From JAPWJZ01 sp964575605 (GTDB taxonomy: Bacteria; Pseudomonadota; Alphaproteobacteria; Micavibrionales; UBA2020): a DNA stretch of 64,000 nt. The notes beneath the pieces were generated by a model that made no database searches, was not told where the DNA came from, and was given only the letters and a program-made list of their open reading frames with translations. This document shows positions 44,445-52,301 of this stretch, in pieces (the stretch's first letter is position 1; each line of letters starts with the position of its first letter). The position numbers were made by a program, and so were the translations under genes. Location of the stretch: positions 1-64,000 of the forward strand of contig CAZNRN010000013.1 in the NCBI GenBank assembly GCA_964575605.1. The letters are read 5' to 3'.

Positions 44445-45053
44445 ATGTCTCTCAAAATGCCCCTCAAGAAAACTCTCAACTGGCTCAACACCCGCGCCAA
44501 TCATTCGTGGACGCTGGGTGAGCTTGTCATGCTGGGCGCATCGTCGAAAGACCAGAAAGAATATCAGGGCCTCTATGGCGACCACCTGACGCGCGCGGGG
44601 CGCTTCACCGAGCGCGCGGTCACCGTCGGCACCGCCGTCGCACTGGGGCTGGCGGGCGCCATGACGGGCGGCTTTGCAGTCGTCTCCTGCCTGATTGCGG
44701 CGAAGGCCGCGGGTTACGGCACCGGCCGCGTGATCGGCGCGGCAGTGGAAAAGGCCGACCATCACTTCACCCCGCCCGCCGTCGACGCGCGCGATTACCG
44801 CGGCTACACGCGCCTTGCGCGCGCCGTGAACAAGAAGGACGCGGCGAAGGTAAAACAGTTACTGGATGCGGGCGCTGATACAGAAGCCTCGGTGCCATCC
44901 GGTTACGGTTCGGAAACCGTGGCGGAGCTCGCGGCCTATAGCACGCCGGAGATTAAAAAACTGTTCGAAGACGCGGCCGCGAAGAAAGCGGCGCCTGCGG
45001 AAAGCCCGAAGGCTGTTGACGCGCCGAAGCCGGCAGAGCCGCCCAAGCCTTAA
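44445..45053 (+). CDS. Ankyrin-like protein G with Gly-rich hydrophobic hairpin
   Basis: The 202-residue protein has an amphipathic start and a long Gly/Ala-rich hydrophobic region at about 60-102 (V-G-T-A-V-A-L-G-L-A-G-A-M-T-G-G and A-A-K-A-A-G-Y-G-T-G). This could form a membrane hairpin. One or two ankyrin-type repeats follow at about 117-170 (T-R-L-A-R-A-V, Q-L-L-D-A-G-A-D). The tail is Pro/Ala/Lys-rich, ending P-K-P-A-E-P-P-K-P, like the end of protein A. A membrane-inserting ankyrin protein next to the others is of interest, but function is unknown. Confidence 0.75.
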   Translation: MSLKMPLKKTLNWLNTRANHSWTLGELVMLGASSKDQKEYQGLYGDHLTRAGRFTERAVTVGTAVALGLAGAMTGGFAVVSCLIAAKAAGYGTGRVIGAAVEKADHHFTPPAVDARDYRGYTRLARAVNKKDAAKVKQLLDAGADTEASVPSGYGSETVAELAAYSTPEIKKLFEDAAAKKAAPAESPKAVDAPKPAEPPKP

Positions 45054-45087
45054 TATCAATCAACATCGCATCGCCGGGTATCCAGCC

Positions 45088-45804
45088 ATGACAGAAAACA
45101 AGCCCACAGAAAAAAGAAGCGGTATCGCGCGCGTGCTGTCAAAGCTCGGCTATTGTTCGCGCGCGGAGGGCGAGCGGCTGGTGGCGGCGGGGCGCGTCGC
45201 CTTGAATGATGTTATCGTGCGCGACCCCGAAACGCCGACGCGCCTTGGCATCGACCGCGTATCGGTTGATGGTGCCGCGGTAAAGGCGGAGCAGAAAGTT
45301 TACTGGATGCTGCACAAGCCGCCCGGCATCGTGACGACGGCCGATGACGAAAAGGGGCGCGACACGATTTACACGCTGCTGCCTGCGGGCACGCCGTGGA
45401 TGGGGCCGGTCGGGCGGCTCGACATGCAAAGCGAAGGCCTGCTGCTGATGACCAACGACACCGAATGGGCGAACCGCATCACCGCGCCCGAAAGCCATCT
45501 GGAGAAAACCTATCAGGTGCAGCTGGGGCGGGCGGTTGATGACACGCTGCTGCGGCGGTTTGTGGCGGGCGTGGAAGATGACGGCGAAATTTTGAAGGCG
45601 CTGCGCGCGCGCGTGTTGCAGGGGAACTGGATTGAAATCGTGCTTGATGAAGGCAAGAACCGCCAGATACGCCGCATGGCCGATGTTTGCGGGCTGGACG
45701 TGCTGCGGCTGGTGCGGGTTTCCATCGGGCGGCTGCAGCTGGGCGATTTGAAAGCGGCCGGCGCAAGGTCTTTGACGGCGGAAGAGCTTGCTTTATTGAC
45801 ATAA
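45088..45804 (+). CDS. rRNA pseudouridine synthase, RsuA/RluB/E/F family
   Basis: The start was set at the ATG at 45088 (M-T-E-N-K-P-T-E-K-R-S-G-I-A-R-V-L), giving 238 residues. An S4 RNA-binding domain (residues 12-60; S-R-A-E-G-E-R-L-V-A-A-G-R-V) is followed by the synthase domain with the catalytic Asp in G-R-L-D-M-Q-S-E-G-L-L near 110. N-R-Q-I-R-R-M lies near 190. It isomerises uridines in rRNA. Which of RsuA or RluB it corresponds to cannot be decided here. Confidence 0.93.
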   Translation: MTENKPTEKRSGIARVLSKLGYCSRAEGERLVAAGRVALNDVIVRDPETPTRLGIDRVSVDGAAVKAEQKVYWMLHKPPGIVTTADDEKGRDTIYTLLPAGTPWMGPVGRLDMQSEGLLLMTNDTEWANRITAPESHLEKTYQVQLGRAVDDTLLRRFVAGVEDDGEILKALRARVLQGNWIEIVLDEGKNRQIRRMADVCGLDVLRLVRVSIGRLQLGDLKAAGARSLTAEELALLT

Positions 45805-45850
45805 CATGTAATCTGGCGTATGAATCGCCTATCCCAAAAGGACGAAAAAC

Positions 45851-46375
45851 ATGCCCGACGAAACACCGGCCACGCGCCTGCAGCAGCTGATGGCGAAAAG
45901 CTTCAACGAAGCCGCGAAGCTGACCGACGAGGAAGCGACGCTCGACATGCGCGCAGGGATGTTCATGGCGCTGACAGCCGCGCGCGGCCCCGCTGCCGTG
46001 CGCGCATACCTGCTGGACTGCATCGAGCTCTGCCGCGAACAAAGCCTTGAGCCGCGCGCGACCATTGGCCCCGCCGCGATGGCCGCGACGCTGCACACCG
46101 CCGAGCAATTGATGGAATCAGAAAAATTCCCCGAGGCGCGCGCGGGCGAGGTGATGCTGAAAATTTCCGCCGTGTTTGGTTTGCGCCCGCAGATGTTCGA
46201 GGGCACGACAACAATCACCATCGCCGAGATCATGGAACGCGACCTCGACGTCCCCGCGCTCGAAAAATCATTGCAGCGATTTGGTTTCGACGTGAAGGAC
46301 GGCACGATTGGGAAATGGAACGGGCCGCAGCCCGATGCGCCGAAACCGCCGTCGCCACCGAAGCACTTAGGCTAA
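45851..46375 (+). CDS. Hypothetical helical protein
   Basis: The 174-residue protein has AAAGGAC upstream of its ATG. It appears all-helical and soluble, with an Ala-rich core (A-M-A-A-T-L-H-T-A-E-Q-L-M) and a Pro-rich end (P-K-P-P-S-P-P-K-H-L-G). There is no signal peptide or membrane segment. The Pro/Lys tail is faintly like the ends of proteins A and G. No family recognised. Confidence 0.65.
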   Translation: MPDETPATRLQQLMAKSFNEAAKLTDEEATLDMRAGMFMALTAARGPAAVRAYLLDCIELCREQSLEPRATIGPAAMAATLHTAEQLMESEKFPEARAGEVMLKISAVFGLRPQMFEGTTTITIAEIMERDLDVPALEKSLQRFGFDVKDGTIGKWNGPQPDAPKPPSPPKHLG

Positions 46376-46378
46376 GAA

Positions 46379-46543
46379 ATGTCGCCCCTGCGAAGGCAGG
46401 AGCCTAGTACCGTAGTAATAAAAACGCCGGTATTTAAGCAACAATTACACGCAAACAGTTTCAACTGTATGCTGCCAGCACAGCGGCGCGAGCCGCGTTT
46501 TATAATCCACGGTACTGGGTCCCCGCCTTCGCGGGGATGACAA
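46379..46543. repeat. Long imperfect inverted repeat, REP-like (CCTGCGAAGGCAGG / CCCCGCCTTCGCGGGG)
   Basis: The arms at about 46379-46412 and 46510-46543 are imperfect complements (GCCCCTGCGAAGGC with GCCTTCGCGGGGAT, and TAGTACCG with CGGTACT). They enclose about 100 bases without coding potential. The TTCGCGGGGATGACA unit is a common dispersed repeat in alphaproteobacteria. Confidence 0.6.
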
Positions 46544-46561
46544 GCGCGGCGAAAAATCCCC

Positions 46562-46577
46562 TTAACCCTTTCTTAAC
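46562..46577 (+). promoter_or_regulatory. CtrA-type box TTAA-N7-TTAAC
   Basis: TTAA (46562-46565), seven bases, TTAAC (46573-46577) matches the CtrA full-site consensus exactly. It is about 400 bases before nrdA. GcrA in the same window shows that the CtrA/GcrA cell-cycle circuit is plausible here. Confidence 0.5.
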
Positions 46578-46984
46578 ACTGTTCTGACAGACTCAAAGCT
46601 GAACAACCGAAAATCCTAGTCTGTAAGAGTGGAAATTTCGCCCCATTCTTACCATATTTTTAAACAGATAAATCCCGCAGGGTGGGGCTTGTCTGGATAG
46701 GAAAAATAGCCGGGGAATCGCAAAAAAAATTTTGCGTTCCGTTAGTGGCGTTTTTGCTGAGCTATGTCGCGGGTCAACACAAAAGTGGGGCCGGCGTGAA
46801 AATTTTTAGGGGCCGGTTTTGTAGACAGCCCCCCAAGATGTGGTATGCTGATTTTTACCGGCTACAAGCCCTAGTATAAGGGTTAGGCTGGTTTCCCTTG
46901 GGGTGCTTTTCAATTCTTTGAAAGGTTTAGCGGGGGAAGTCGAAGCGAAAAAAACAAAAAATGTATTACGGGGAGATGAATCGG
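46578..46984 (+). other. Long nrdA leader region
   Basis: About 400 bases between the CtrA-type box and nrdA. It contains the dyads CGCAAAAAAAATTTTGCG (about 46719-46736) and GGGGCCGG...GGGGCCGG direct repeats (about 46787 and 46811), plus a CCCCTTGGG-type stretch near 46895. I found no ORF and no recognisable cobalamin riboswitch or NrdR box. A regulatory leader is possible but unproved. Confidence 0.4.
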
Positions 46985-48799
46985 ATGTTCGATGTCGCAC
47001 AAGTTGCGAAGGGCGCGAAAGTTGTTATTGACCGTTCGCGTGATTCCCTTTTAACAGAATTCGGCAAGGATACGCTCCTTGACCGTTACCTGATGCCGGG
47101 CGAGTCCTTCCAGGACCTGTTCGCGCGCGTCGCCATGGCTTTTGCCGATGACGCCGCCCATGCGCAGCGTTTGTACGATTATATCTCGAAACTGTGGTTC
47201 ATGCCCGCGACCCCCGTTCTGTCGAACGGCGGCACCGAGCGCGGCCTGCCCATTTCCTGCTTCCTGAACGAGTGCGACGATTCCCTGACCGGTATCGTCG
47301 ACCTGTGGAACGAAAACGTCTGGCTCGCCTCCCGCGGCGGCGGCATCGGTTCCTACTGGGGCAACCTGCGCTCGATCGGCGAAAAAGTCGGCAAGGTCGG
47401 CAAGACCTCCGGCATTATCCCCTTCATCCGCGTGCAGGACTCTCTGACGCTTGCAATCTCGCAAGGTAGCCTGCGCCGCGGTTCCGCCGCTGTGTACCTG
47501 CCCGTCTCGCACCCCGAGATCGAGGAATTCATCGAACTGCGCCGCCCCACCGGCGGCGACCCGAACCGCAAGGCGCTGAACCTGCACCACGGCATCGTCA
47601 TTTCCGACGCGTTCATGCGCGCCGTTGAAAAAGACGAGGAATGGGCGCTGACCTCGGCGAAAGACGGCTCGGTCGTCGAACGCATTTCGGCCCGCAACCT
47701 CTGGATCCGCATCCTCACCGCGCGCATCGAGACGGGCGAGCCCTACCTGCTCTTCTCCGACCACGTCAACCGCGCCATCCCCGAACACCACAAGCTGGCC
47801 GGCCTGAACGTGAAGATGTCGAACCTGTGCAGTGAAATCACCCTGCCCACCGGCAAGGACCATCACGGCCAGGAACGCACCGCGGTCTGCTGCCTGTCCT
47901 CCGTCAACCTCGAAAACTTCGAGGAATGGGAAGACAACGCGCAGTTCATCGAAGACTGCTGCCGCTTCCTCGACAACGTGCTTTCCGACTTCATCCGCAA
48001 GGCCCCCGACAGCATGATGCGCGCCAAATACGCCGCCATGCGCGAGCGTTCGATCGGCCTTGGCGTGATGGGCTTCCATTCCTTCCTGCAATCCAAAATG
48101 ATCCCGATGGAAAGCGTGATGGCGAAGGTCTGGAACAAGCGTATGTTCAAGCACCTGAAAAAAGGCGCTGACGCCGCTTCCATCAAGCTCGCCCACGAGC
48201 GCGGCCCCTGCCCCGACGCGCAGGAATACGGCATCATGGAGCGTTTCTCGAACAAGATCGCAATCGCGCCCACGGCGTCGATTTCGATCATCACCGGCGG
48301 CGCAAGCCCCGGCATCGAGCCGAACACCGCCAACGCCTACACCCACAAGACGCTCTCGGGCTCGCATTTCGTGCGCAACCAGTACCTTGAAAAGCTGCTG
48401 GCGACGAAAGGCAAGAACGACGAAGACACCTGGACGAACATCGTCACCAACGAAGGTTCCGTCCAGCACCTCGACTTCCTGACGCAGGACGAGAAGGACG
48501 TATTCAAGACCGCGTTCGAACTCGACCAGCGCTGGCTGATCGAGCATGCCGGCGACCGCACGCCTTATATCTGCCAGGCGCAGTCGCTGAACGTCTTCCT
48601 GCCCGCCGACGTGCACAAGCGCGACCTGCACCAGATCCACTGGATGGCATGGAAGAAGGGCGTGAAGTCGCTCTACTACTGCCGTTCCAAGTCGATCCAG
48701 CGCGCCGAAAACGGCAATGGCGGCGACGGCAAGCTCGCAAAAACAAAATCCAATTCCGAGGGTGGCAGCAAGTACGACGAATGTCTCGCTTGCCAATAA
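46985..48799 (+). CDS. nrdA: Ribonucleoside-diphosphate reductase alpha subunit (class I)
   Basis: I prefer the ATG at 46985 because GGGGAG lies 9 bases upstream; the frame is open from an ATG at 46961. The product is 604 residues. The active-site cysteines lie in P-I-S-C-F-L-N near residue 88 and C-C-L-S-S-V-N-L-E near 300. The radical-transfer tyrosines sit in S-L-Y-Y-C-R near the end, and the C-terminal redox pair in D-E-C-L-A-C-Q. The N-terminal ATP-cone is absent, as in other short NrdA proteins, so dATP feedback through that domain is not expected. It forms ribonucleotide reductase with NrdB. Confidence 0.95.
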   Translation: MFDVAQVAKGAKVVIDRSRDSLLTEFGKDTLLDRYLMPGESFQDLFARVAMAFADDAAHAQRLYDYISKLWFMPATPVLSNGGTERGLPISCFLNECDDSLTGIVDLWNENVWLASRGGGIGSYWGNLRSIGEKVGKVGKTSGIIPFIRVQDSLTLAISQGSLRRGSAAVYLPVSHPEIEEFIELRRPTGGDPNRKALNLHHGIVISDAFMRAVEKDEEWALTSAKDGSVVERISARNLWIRILTARIETGEPYLLFSDHVNRAIPEHHKLAGLNVKMSNLCSEITLPTGKDHHGQERTAVCCLSSVNLENFEEWEDNAQFIEDCCRFLDNVLSDFIRKAPDSMMRAKYAAMRERSIGLGVMGFHSFLQSKMIPMESVMAKVWNKRMFKHLKKGADAASIKLAHERGPCPDAQEYGIMERFSNKIAIAPTASISIITGGASPGIEPNTANAYTHKTLSGSHFVRNQYLEKLLATKGKNDEDTWTNIVTNEGSVQHLDFLTQDEKDVFKTAFELDQRWLIEHAGDRTPYICQAQSLNVFLPADVHKRDLHQIHWMAWKKGVKSLYYCRSKSIQRAENGNGGDGKLAKTKSNSEGGSKYDECLACQ

Positions 48800-48852
48800 G
48801 AACAAGAAACTAAAAACGATAAAAAAGAAACTTCATCGGAGCACAGAATACA

Positions 48853-49020
48853 ATGTTGAGCACAGCTGAACTGCAAACCTTAAGGGCCGTCAACGATCCC
48901 GAGAGCTGCGACCGCGTGTCGCGCACGCACCTCGAGAAACTCGCGCGCCTTGACCTGATCGAGCCCTGCCCGCAGGGCGTCTGCGTCACCGGCGAAGGCC
49001 GCAAGATCCTGAGCAAGTAA
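48853..49020 (+). CDS. Small 55-residue protein between nrdA and nrdB
   Basis: The ORF starts M-L-S-T-A-E-L-Q-T-L-R and ends G-E-G-R-K-I-L-S-K, with GGAG about 13 bases before the ATG. The helical start followed by H-L-E-K-L-A-R-L-D-L-I and V-T-G-E-G-R resembles a truncated winged-helix fold. It lies between two tightly linked genes with the same codon usage, so it is probably translated. It could modulate the reductase; function unknown. Confidence 0.65.
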   Translation: MLSTAELQTLRAVNDPESCDRVSRTHLEKLARLDLIEPCPQGVCVTGEGRKILSK

Positions 49021-49078
49021 CCCGCTTCACGCCTTATTCATCCCGGCGTGACGAACGCCCGGGAAAAGGGAGATATAC

Positions 49079-50062
49079 ATGTCGCTTTTAACCGATAACC
49101 ACGTCTACAAACCCTTCAAGTATCCCTGGGCCTATGAAGCCTGGCTGACCCAGCAGCGCATCCACTGGCTGCCCGAAGAAGTGCCGCTGGCCGAAGACGT
49201 GCGCGACTGGAAGAAAAAGCTGACGCCCGCCGAGCGCAACCTGCTCACCCAAATCTTCCGCTTCTTCACGCAGGCCGACGTCGAGGTCAACAACTGCTAC
49301 ATGCGCCATTACAGCCGCGTGTTCAAGCCGACGGAAGTCTGCATGATGCTGGCCGCTTTCTCGAACATGGAAACGGTGCATATCGCCGCCTATTCACACC
49401 TGCTGGATACCATCGGCATGCCCGAGGTCGAATATTCCGCCTTCATGAAATACAAGGAAATGAAGGACAAGTTCGACTACATGCAGGGCTTCAACATGGA
49501 CAGCAAAAAAGACATCGCGCTGACCATGGCCGTCTTCGGCGGCTTCACCGAAGGCCTGCAGCTGTTTGCATCCTTCGCCATGCTGATGAACTTCCAGCGC
49601 TTCAACAAGATGAAGGGCATGGGCCAGATCGTCACCTGGTCGGTGCGCGACGAAACGCTGCATACCCTGTCGATCATCAAGCTGTTCAAGACCTTCATCT
49701 CGGAAAACCCCGACGTCTGGACGCCGCAGCTGCAGTCCGAAATCTCCAACGCCTGCAAAACCATCGTCGAGCACGAGGACGCCTTTATCGACCTCGCCTT
49801 CGAAATGGGTGGCGTGGAAGGCCTGACCGCTCAGGAAGTGAAGGATTACATCCGCTACATCGGCGACCGCCGCATGACGCAGATCGGCCTGACGCCCCTC
49901 TTCGGCATCGAGAAGAACCCGCTGCCCTGGATGGACCAGATGCTGGGCGGCGCCGAGCACACAAACTTCTTCGAAAACCGCGCCACCGAATATTCGAAGG
50001 CTTCGACGCAAGGGTCCTGGGAAGAGGCCTTTGAGGAAGAAACCTTCCGCGGCGCCGCTTAG
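49079..50062 (+). CDS. nrdB: Ribonucleoside-diphosphate reductase beta subunit
   Basis: The 327-residue protein starts M-S-L-L-T-D-N-H after AAGGGAGA. Metal-ligand motifs are visible in M-E-T-V-H-I-A-A-Y-S-H near residues 98-108, where the Tyr is at the radical position, and in V-R-D-E-T-L-H near 200. The tail is acidic (E-E-A-F-E-E-E-T-F). It supplies the radical for NrdA. A strong terminator follows, ending the nrd operon. Confidence 0.95.
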   Translation: MSLLTDNHVYKPFKYPWAYEAWLTQQRIHWLPEEVPLAEDVRDWKKKLTPAERNLLTQIFRFFTQADVEVNNCYMRHYSRVFKPTEVCMMLAAFSNMETVHIAAYSHLLDTIGMPEVEYSAFMKYKEMKDKFDYMQGFNMDSKKDIALTMAVFGGFTEGLQLFASFAMLMNFQRFNKMKGMGQIVTWSVRDETLHTLSIIKLFKTFISENPDVWTPQLQSEISNACKTIVEHEDAFIDLAFEMGGVEGLTAQEVKDYIRYIGDRRMTQIGLTPLFGIEKNPLPWMDQMLGGAEHTNFFENRATEYSKASTQGSWEEAFEEETFRGAA

Positions 50063-50108
50063 CTGGACACATAAGTTTCTCCAAACTACCCTTACACACG
50101 ACGAGACA

Positions 50109-50143
50109 GAAACCCCGGCCCCGTAACGCCGGGGTTTCTTTTT
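50109..50143 (+). terminator. Terminator of the nrd operon
   Basis: GAAACCCCGGC (50109-50119) pairs with GCCGGGGTTTC (50128-50138), followed by TTTTTG. Confidence 0.88.
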
Positions 50144-50175
50144 GCCTTATATTTCAATGTATTGTCATTAAATAA

Positions 50176-50204
50176 TTGACATAATCAATCATCATTGCTA
50201 TTCT
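50176..50204 (+). promoter_or_regulatory. Promoter of the P-loop kinase gene
   Basis: TTGACA (50176-50181), 17 bases, then TATTCT (50199-50204), about 39 bases before the ATG at 50243. Confidence 0.6.
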
Positions 50205-50242
50205 GTAGTCTTGATTAGGGGAGAGTTTACTAAAAATATGCC

Positions 50243-50917
50243 ATGCCAAAAGCAAAACAGAAATTCACACAGGCGAATGCCAAAGGTCAGCGCGAGGAGC
50301 CATTACAAATGATCCCGAAGGCCTCGCAGCCCTTGATGATCTGCATCGGCGGCATGTCCGGGTCTGGCAAGACCACGCTTGCCATGGAACTTGCGAACCG
50401 CATCCCCAATAGCGTTGTTTTAGATTCAGACGAAGTGCGCAAAATGGCGCTGGGCGTGCCGCGCACACAGCCGCTGCCCGACAGCGCCTATTCGCCCGAG
50501 AACACCAAGAAGCACATCCGCCGCATGCACCGCGAGGCCGAATACCAGCTGCAGGCCGGCAAAACAGTAATAGTGACGGGCGTTTTCCTCGACCGCGACA
50601 GCCGCGGCAACCAGGAGAATTTGGCAAAAGAAAACAACGTGAAATTCATCGGCATCTTCCTCGACGCCCCGATGAGCGTGCTGTTCGAGCGCGTGGCAGA
50701 GCGCAAGAAAGTCGCCTCCGACGCAACGCCCGCCATCGTGCGCCGCCAGAAACACACCACGCTGATGGGCCAGCGCGGCAAGCAGAACTGGCAGACCATC
50801 AACGCCGACCAGCCCAAGGAAGACGTGACGCGCGCGGCCATCGCCTATGTCAGCCGCAAGACGGCAAACCCCAACCCGAGCCGCAAAAAGCCTGCCGCGA
50901 AGCCCTTCCCCGGCTGA
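50243..50917 (+). CDS. P-loop kinase-like ATPase (zeta-toxin/AAA_33 type)
   Basis: The 224-residue protein has Walker A G-G-M-S-G-S-G-K-T-T near residues 36-45 and an Asp in V-V-L-D-S-D-E-V near 62. F-L-D-A-P-M-S-V-L-F-E-R-V near 138 is typical of small-molecule kinases of the AAA_33 group. Basic tails lie at both ends. The substrate is unknown. Relatives occur as the C-terminal half of aminoglycoside-phosphotransferase-like proteins. Confidence 0.78.
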   Translation: MPKAKQKFTQANAKGQREEPLQMIPKASQPLMICIGGMSGSGKTTLAMELANRIPNSVVLDSDEVRKMALGVPRTQPLPDSAYSPENTKKHIRRMHREAEYQLQAGKTVIVTGVFLDRDSRGNQENLAKENNVKFIGIFLDAPMSVLFERVAERKKVASDATPAIVRRQKHTTLMGQRGKQNWQTINADQPKEDVTRAAIAYVSRKTANPNPSRKKPAAKPFPG

Positions 50918-50927
50918 TCCGCCCCGT

Positions 50928-50956
50928 TTGACTCCCCTCTATATTTGTCGTAATAT
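50928..50956 (+). promoter_or_regulatory. Promoter of the ankyrin-like gene H
   Basis: TTGACT (50928-50933), a 17-base spacer, then TAATAT (50951-50956), about 36 bases before the ATG at 50992. Confidence 0.6.
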
Positions 50957-50991
50957 CCGCCTGCAATAGCAACCGGCGGGAAACGTTAGCC

Positions 50992-51495
50992 ATGGGCCTG
51001 AGAGACATCTTTTTCGACACCAACGACGCGGTCTACCTTTACAAAAAGGCGATCATGGCTGCGATCAAGGATGCCAGCCCCGAAAAACTGCAGGAAGCAC
51101 TGAAGACCAATATCGACGCCCCGCCCGACGTGCTGGGCGCCGCGCTCGACAAGACGCTGCGCAGCAACCAGCTGAAACTGGCGGAAATACTGCTGAAAGC
51201 AGGCGCACCGCTCGGCCAGATCGGCGTCGGCACCGCACGTACGCTCGTCGAAAACTACAACACCAAAGCCTACCGCATGCTGTCCGAGGCGGGCCTGAAC
51301 TTCGACGCCTTCAAGCCCGGCGAAAATGGCGCCTGGTACGAACTGCGCAATAACTGGATGAAAAAGAACCTGGAATGCGAATACCTGCACGAGGAACTGG
51401 CGCAGGTGAAAAACGAGCTGTCGACCCTGAAAGACCAGATGGGCCTGCCCAAAGACCAGCCCGCCAACGACAAGCCGAAGTCTTTCAGCCTTTAA
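50992..51495 (+). CDS. Ankyrin-like protein H with coiled-coil tail
   Basis: The 167-residue protein has two or three degenerate ankyrin-type helical pairs at about 20-105 (Q-L-K-L-A-E-I-L-L-K-A-G-A-P and A-Y-R-M-L-S-E-A-G-L). A coiled coil follows at about 125-150 (H-E-E-L-A-Q-V-K-N-E-L), and the end is N-D-K-P-K-S-F-S-L. The final K-P-x-x-F is like the endings of the other ankyrin proteins but lacks the basic residue. There is no signal peptide. Confidence 0.7.
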   Translation: MGLRDIFFDTNDAVYLYKKAIMAAIKDASPEKLQEALKTNIDAPPDVLGAALDKTLRSNQLKLAEILLKAGAPLGQIGVGTARTLVENYNTKAYRMLSEAGLNFDAFKPGENGAWYELRNNWMKKNLECEYLHEELAQVKNELSTLKDQMGLPKDQPANDKPKSFSL

Positions 51496-51634
51496 AAGCG
51501 GGTAAACCCCTTATATCCATGATTTTTTCCCGCCCCAAAATTCAGGTTCGGGAAAGGGCATATGTAAACTGAAAATTAACTTTATTAGGGTTAAATAGCA
51601 CTGTAGGCTTAAACTGGGTTTAGCGAGGGAAATC

Positions 51635-51808
51635 ATGGCCAACGTACTGCAAACTGCCGCCGTCAGCCGCCAGAGCGGGGACAACGCCGGGGAGATTCTG
51701 GGGGCTTATATTGCCACCAACCCGTCGATGGCATTGAACCACACCGCAGAACTGGCCGCCTCCGAGAAGCCCAAGCAGGCAGGCGCTATCGATCCACTCG
51801 CGCGCTGA
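51635..51808 (+). CDS. Small 57-residue hypothetical protein
   Basis: The ORF M-A-N-V-L-Q-T-A-A-V-S-R to I-D-P-L-A-R has GCGAGGGA just upstream at the right spacing, and codon bias like the neighbours. The product is Ala-rich and soluble. No family is recognised. Confidence 0.5.
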   Translation: MANVLQTAAVSRQSGDNAGEILGAYIATNPSMALNHTAELAASEKPKQAGAIDPLAR

Positions 51809-51859
51809 TATACTAAACGAGACGTCCGGGGGACGGGACTTTAACAGGGGGCTGCCATC

Positions 51860-52162
51860 ATGGCACAGGCAAACAAAGCCGTCGTATCCGAATACGAAGT
51901 GTTCAAAAACGGGCGCAACGCGCTCGCGTTCTTTTTCTACCGTCACCCGACGCTGGACGGCAACCCCGAGGAAGGCCCCTTCTGGTTCACGATCCAGGAG
52001 AACCGCATCGTCGCCGGCACCGAAAGCCATTACGCGATTTTCGAAGAAGTATCCCAGGGCATCCTCGACACGGCGCGCCAGCGCGGCGTCATCATGCTGG
52101 TGGAATTCGAAAACCAGCAGCCCGTGCGCTGTACGCCCTGTTATCTGTCGGATAACTTCTAA
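51860..52162 (+). CDS. Hypothetical 100-residue protein
   Basis: A soluble alpha/beta protein starting M-A-Q-A-N-K-A-V-V with AGGGGG upstream. It has F-F-F-Y-R-H-P near residue 24 and ends Y-L-S-D-N-F. There is no membrane segment or known motif. Confidence 0.6.
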   Translation: MAQANKAVVSEYEVFKNGRNALAFFFYRHPTLDGNPEEGPFWFTIQENRIVAGTESHYAIFEEVSQGILDTARQRGVIMLVEFENQQPVRCTPCYLSDNF

Positions 52163-52301
52163 CCGTTTATCTGCGGGATAACGCTTTACCCTTTAAAAAA
52201 CCTATTTTGCTGGATTCACTGCGCTTTTTGCGCTGCGTTTGACGCTTTTTGCGGCGGCGGCTAAGCTTTAGGTACGTCGCAACAACAAAGAGCGCTTTAC
52301 C

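Noticed and set aside
46578..46960. Cobalamin riboswitch or NrdR boxes before nrdA
   Set aside because: I could not find the B12-box or paired NrdR-type repeats. Other structure in the leader is not enough to name a class.
47051..48805. Long minus-strand open frame opposite nrdA
   Set aside because: nrdA motifs are intact on the plus strand, and the antisense frame shows no recognisable domain.
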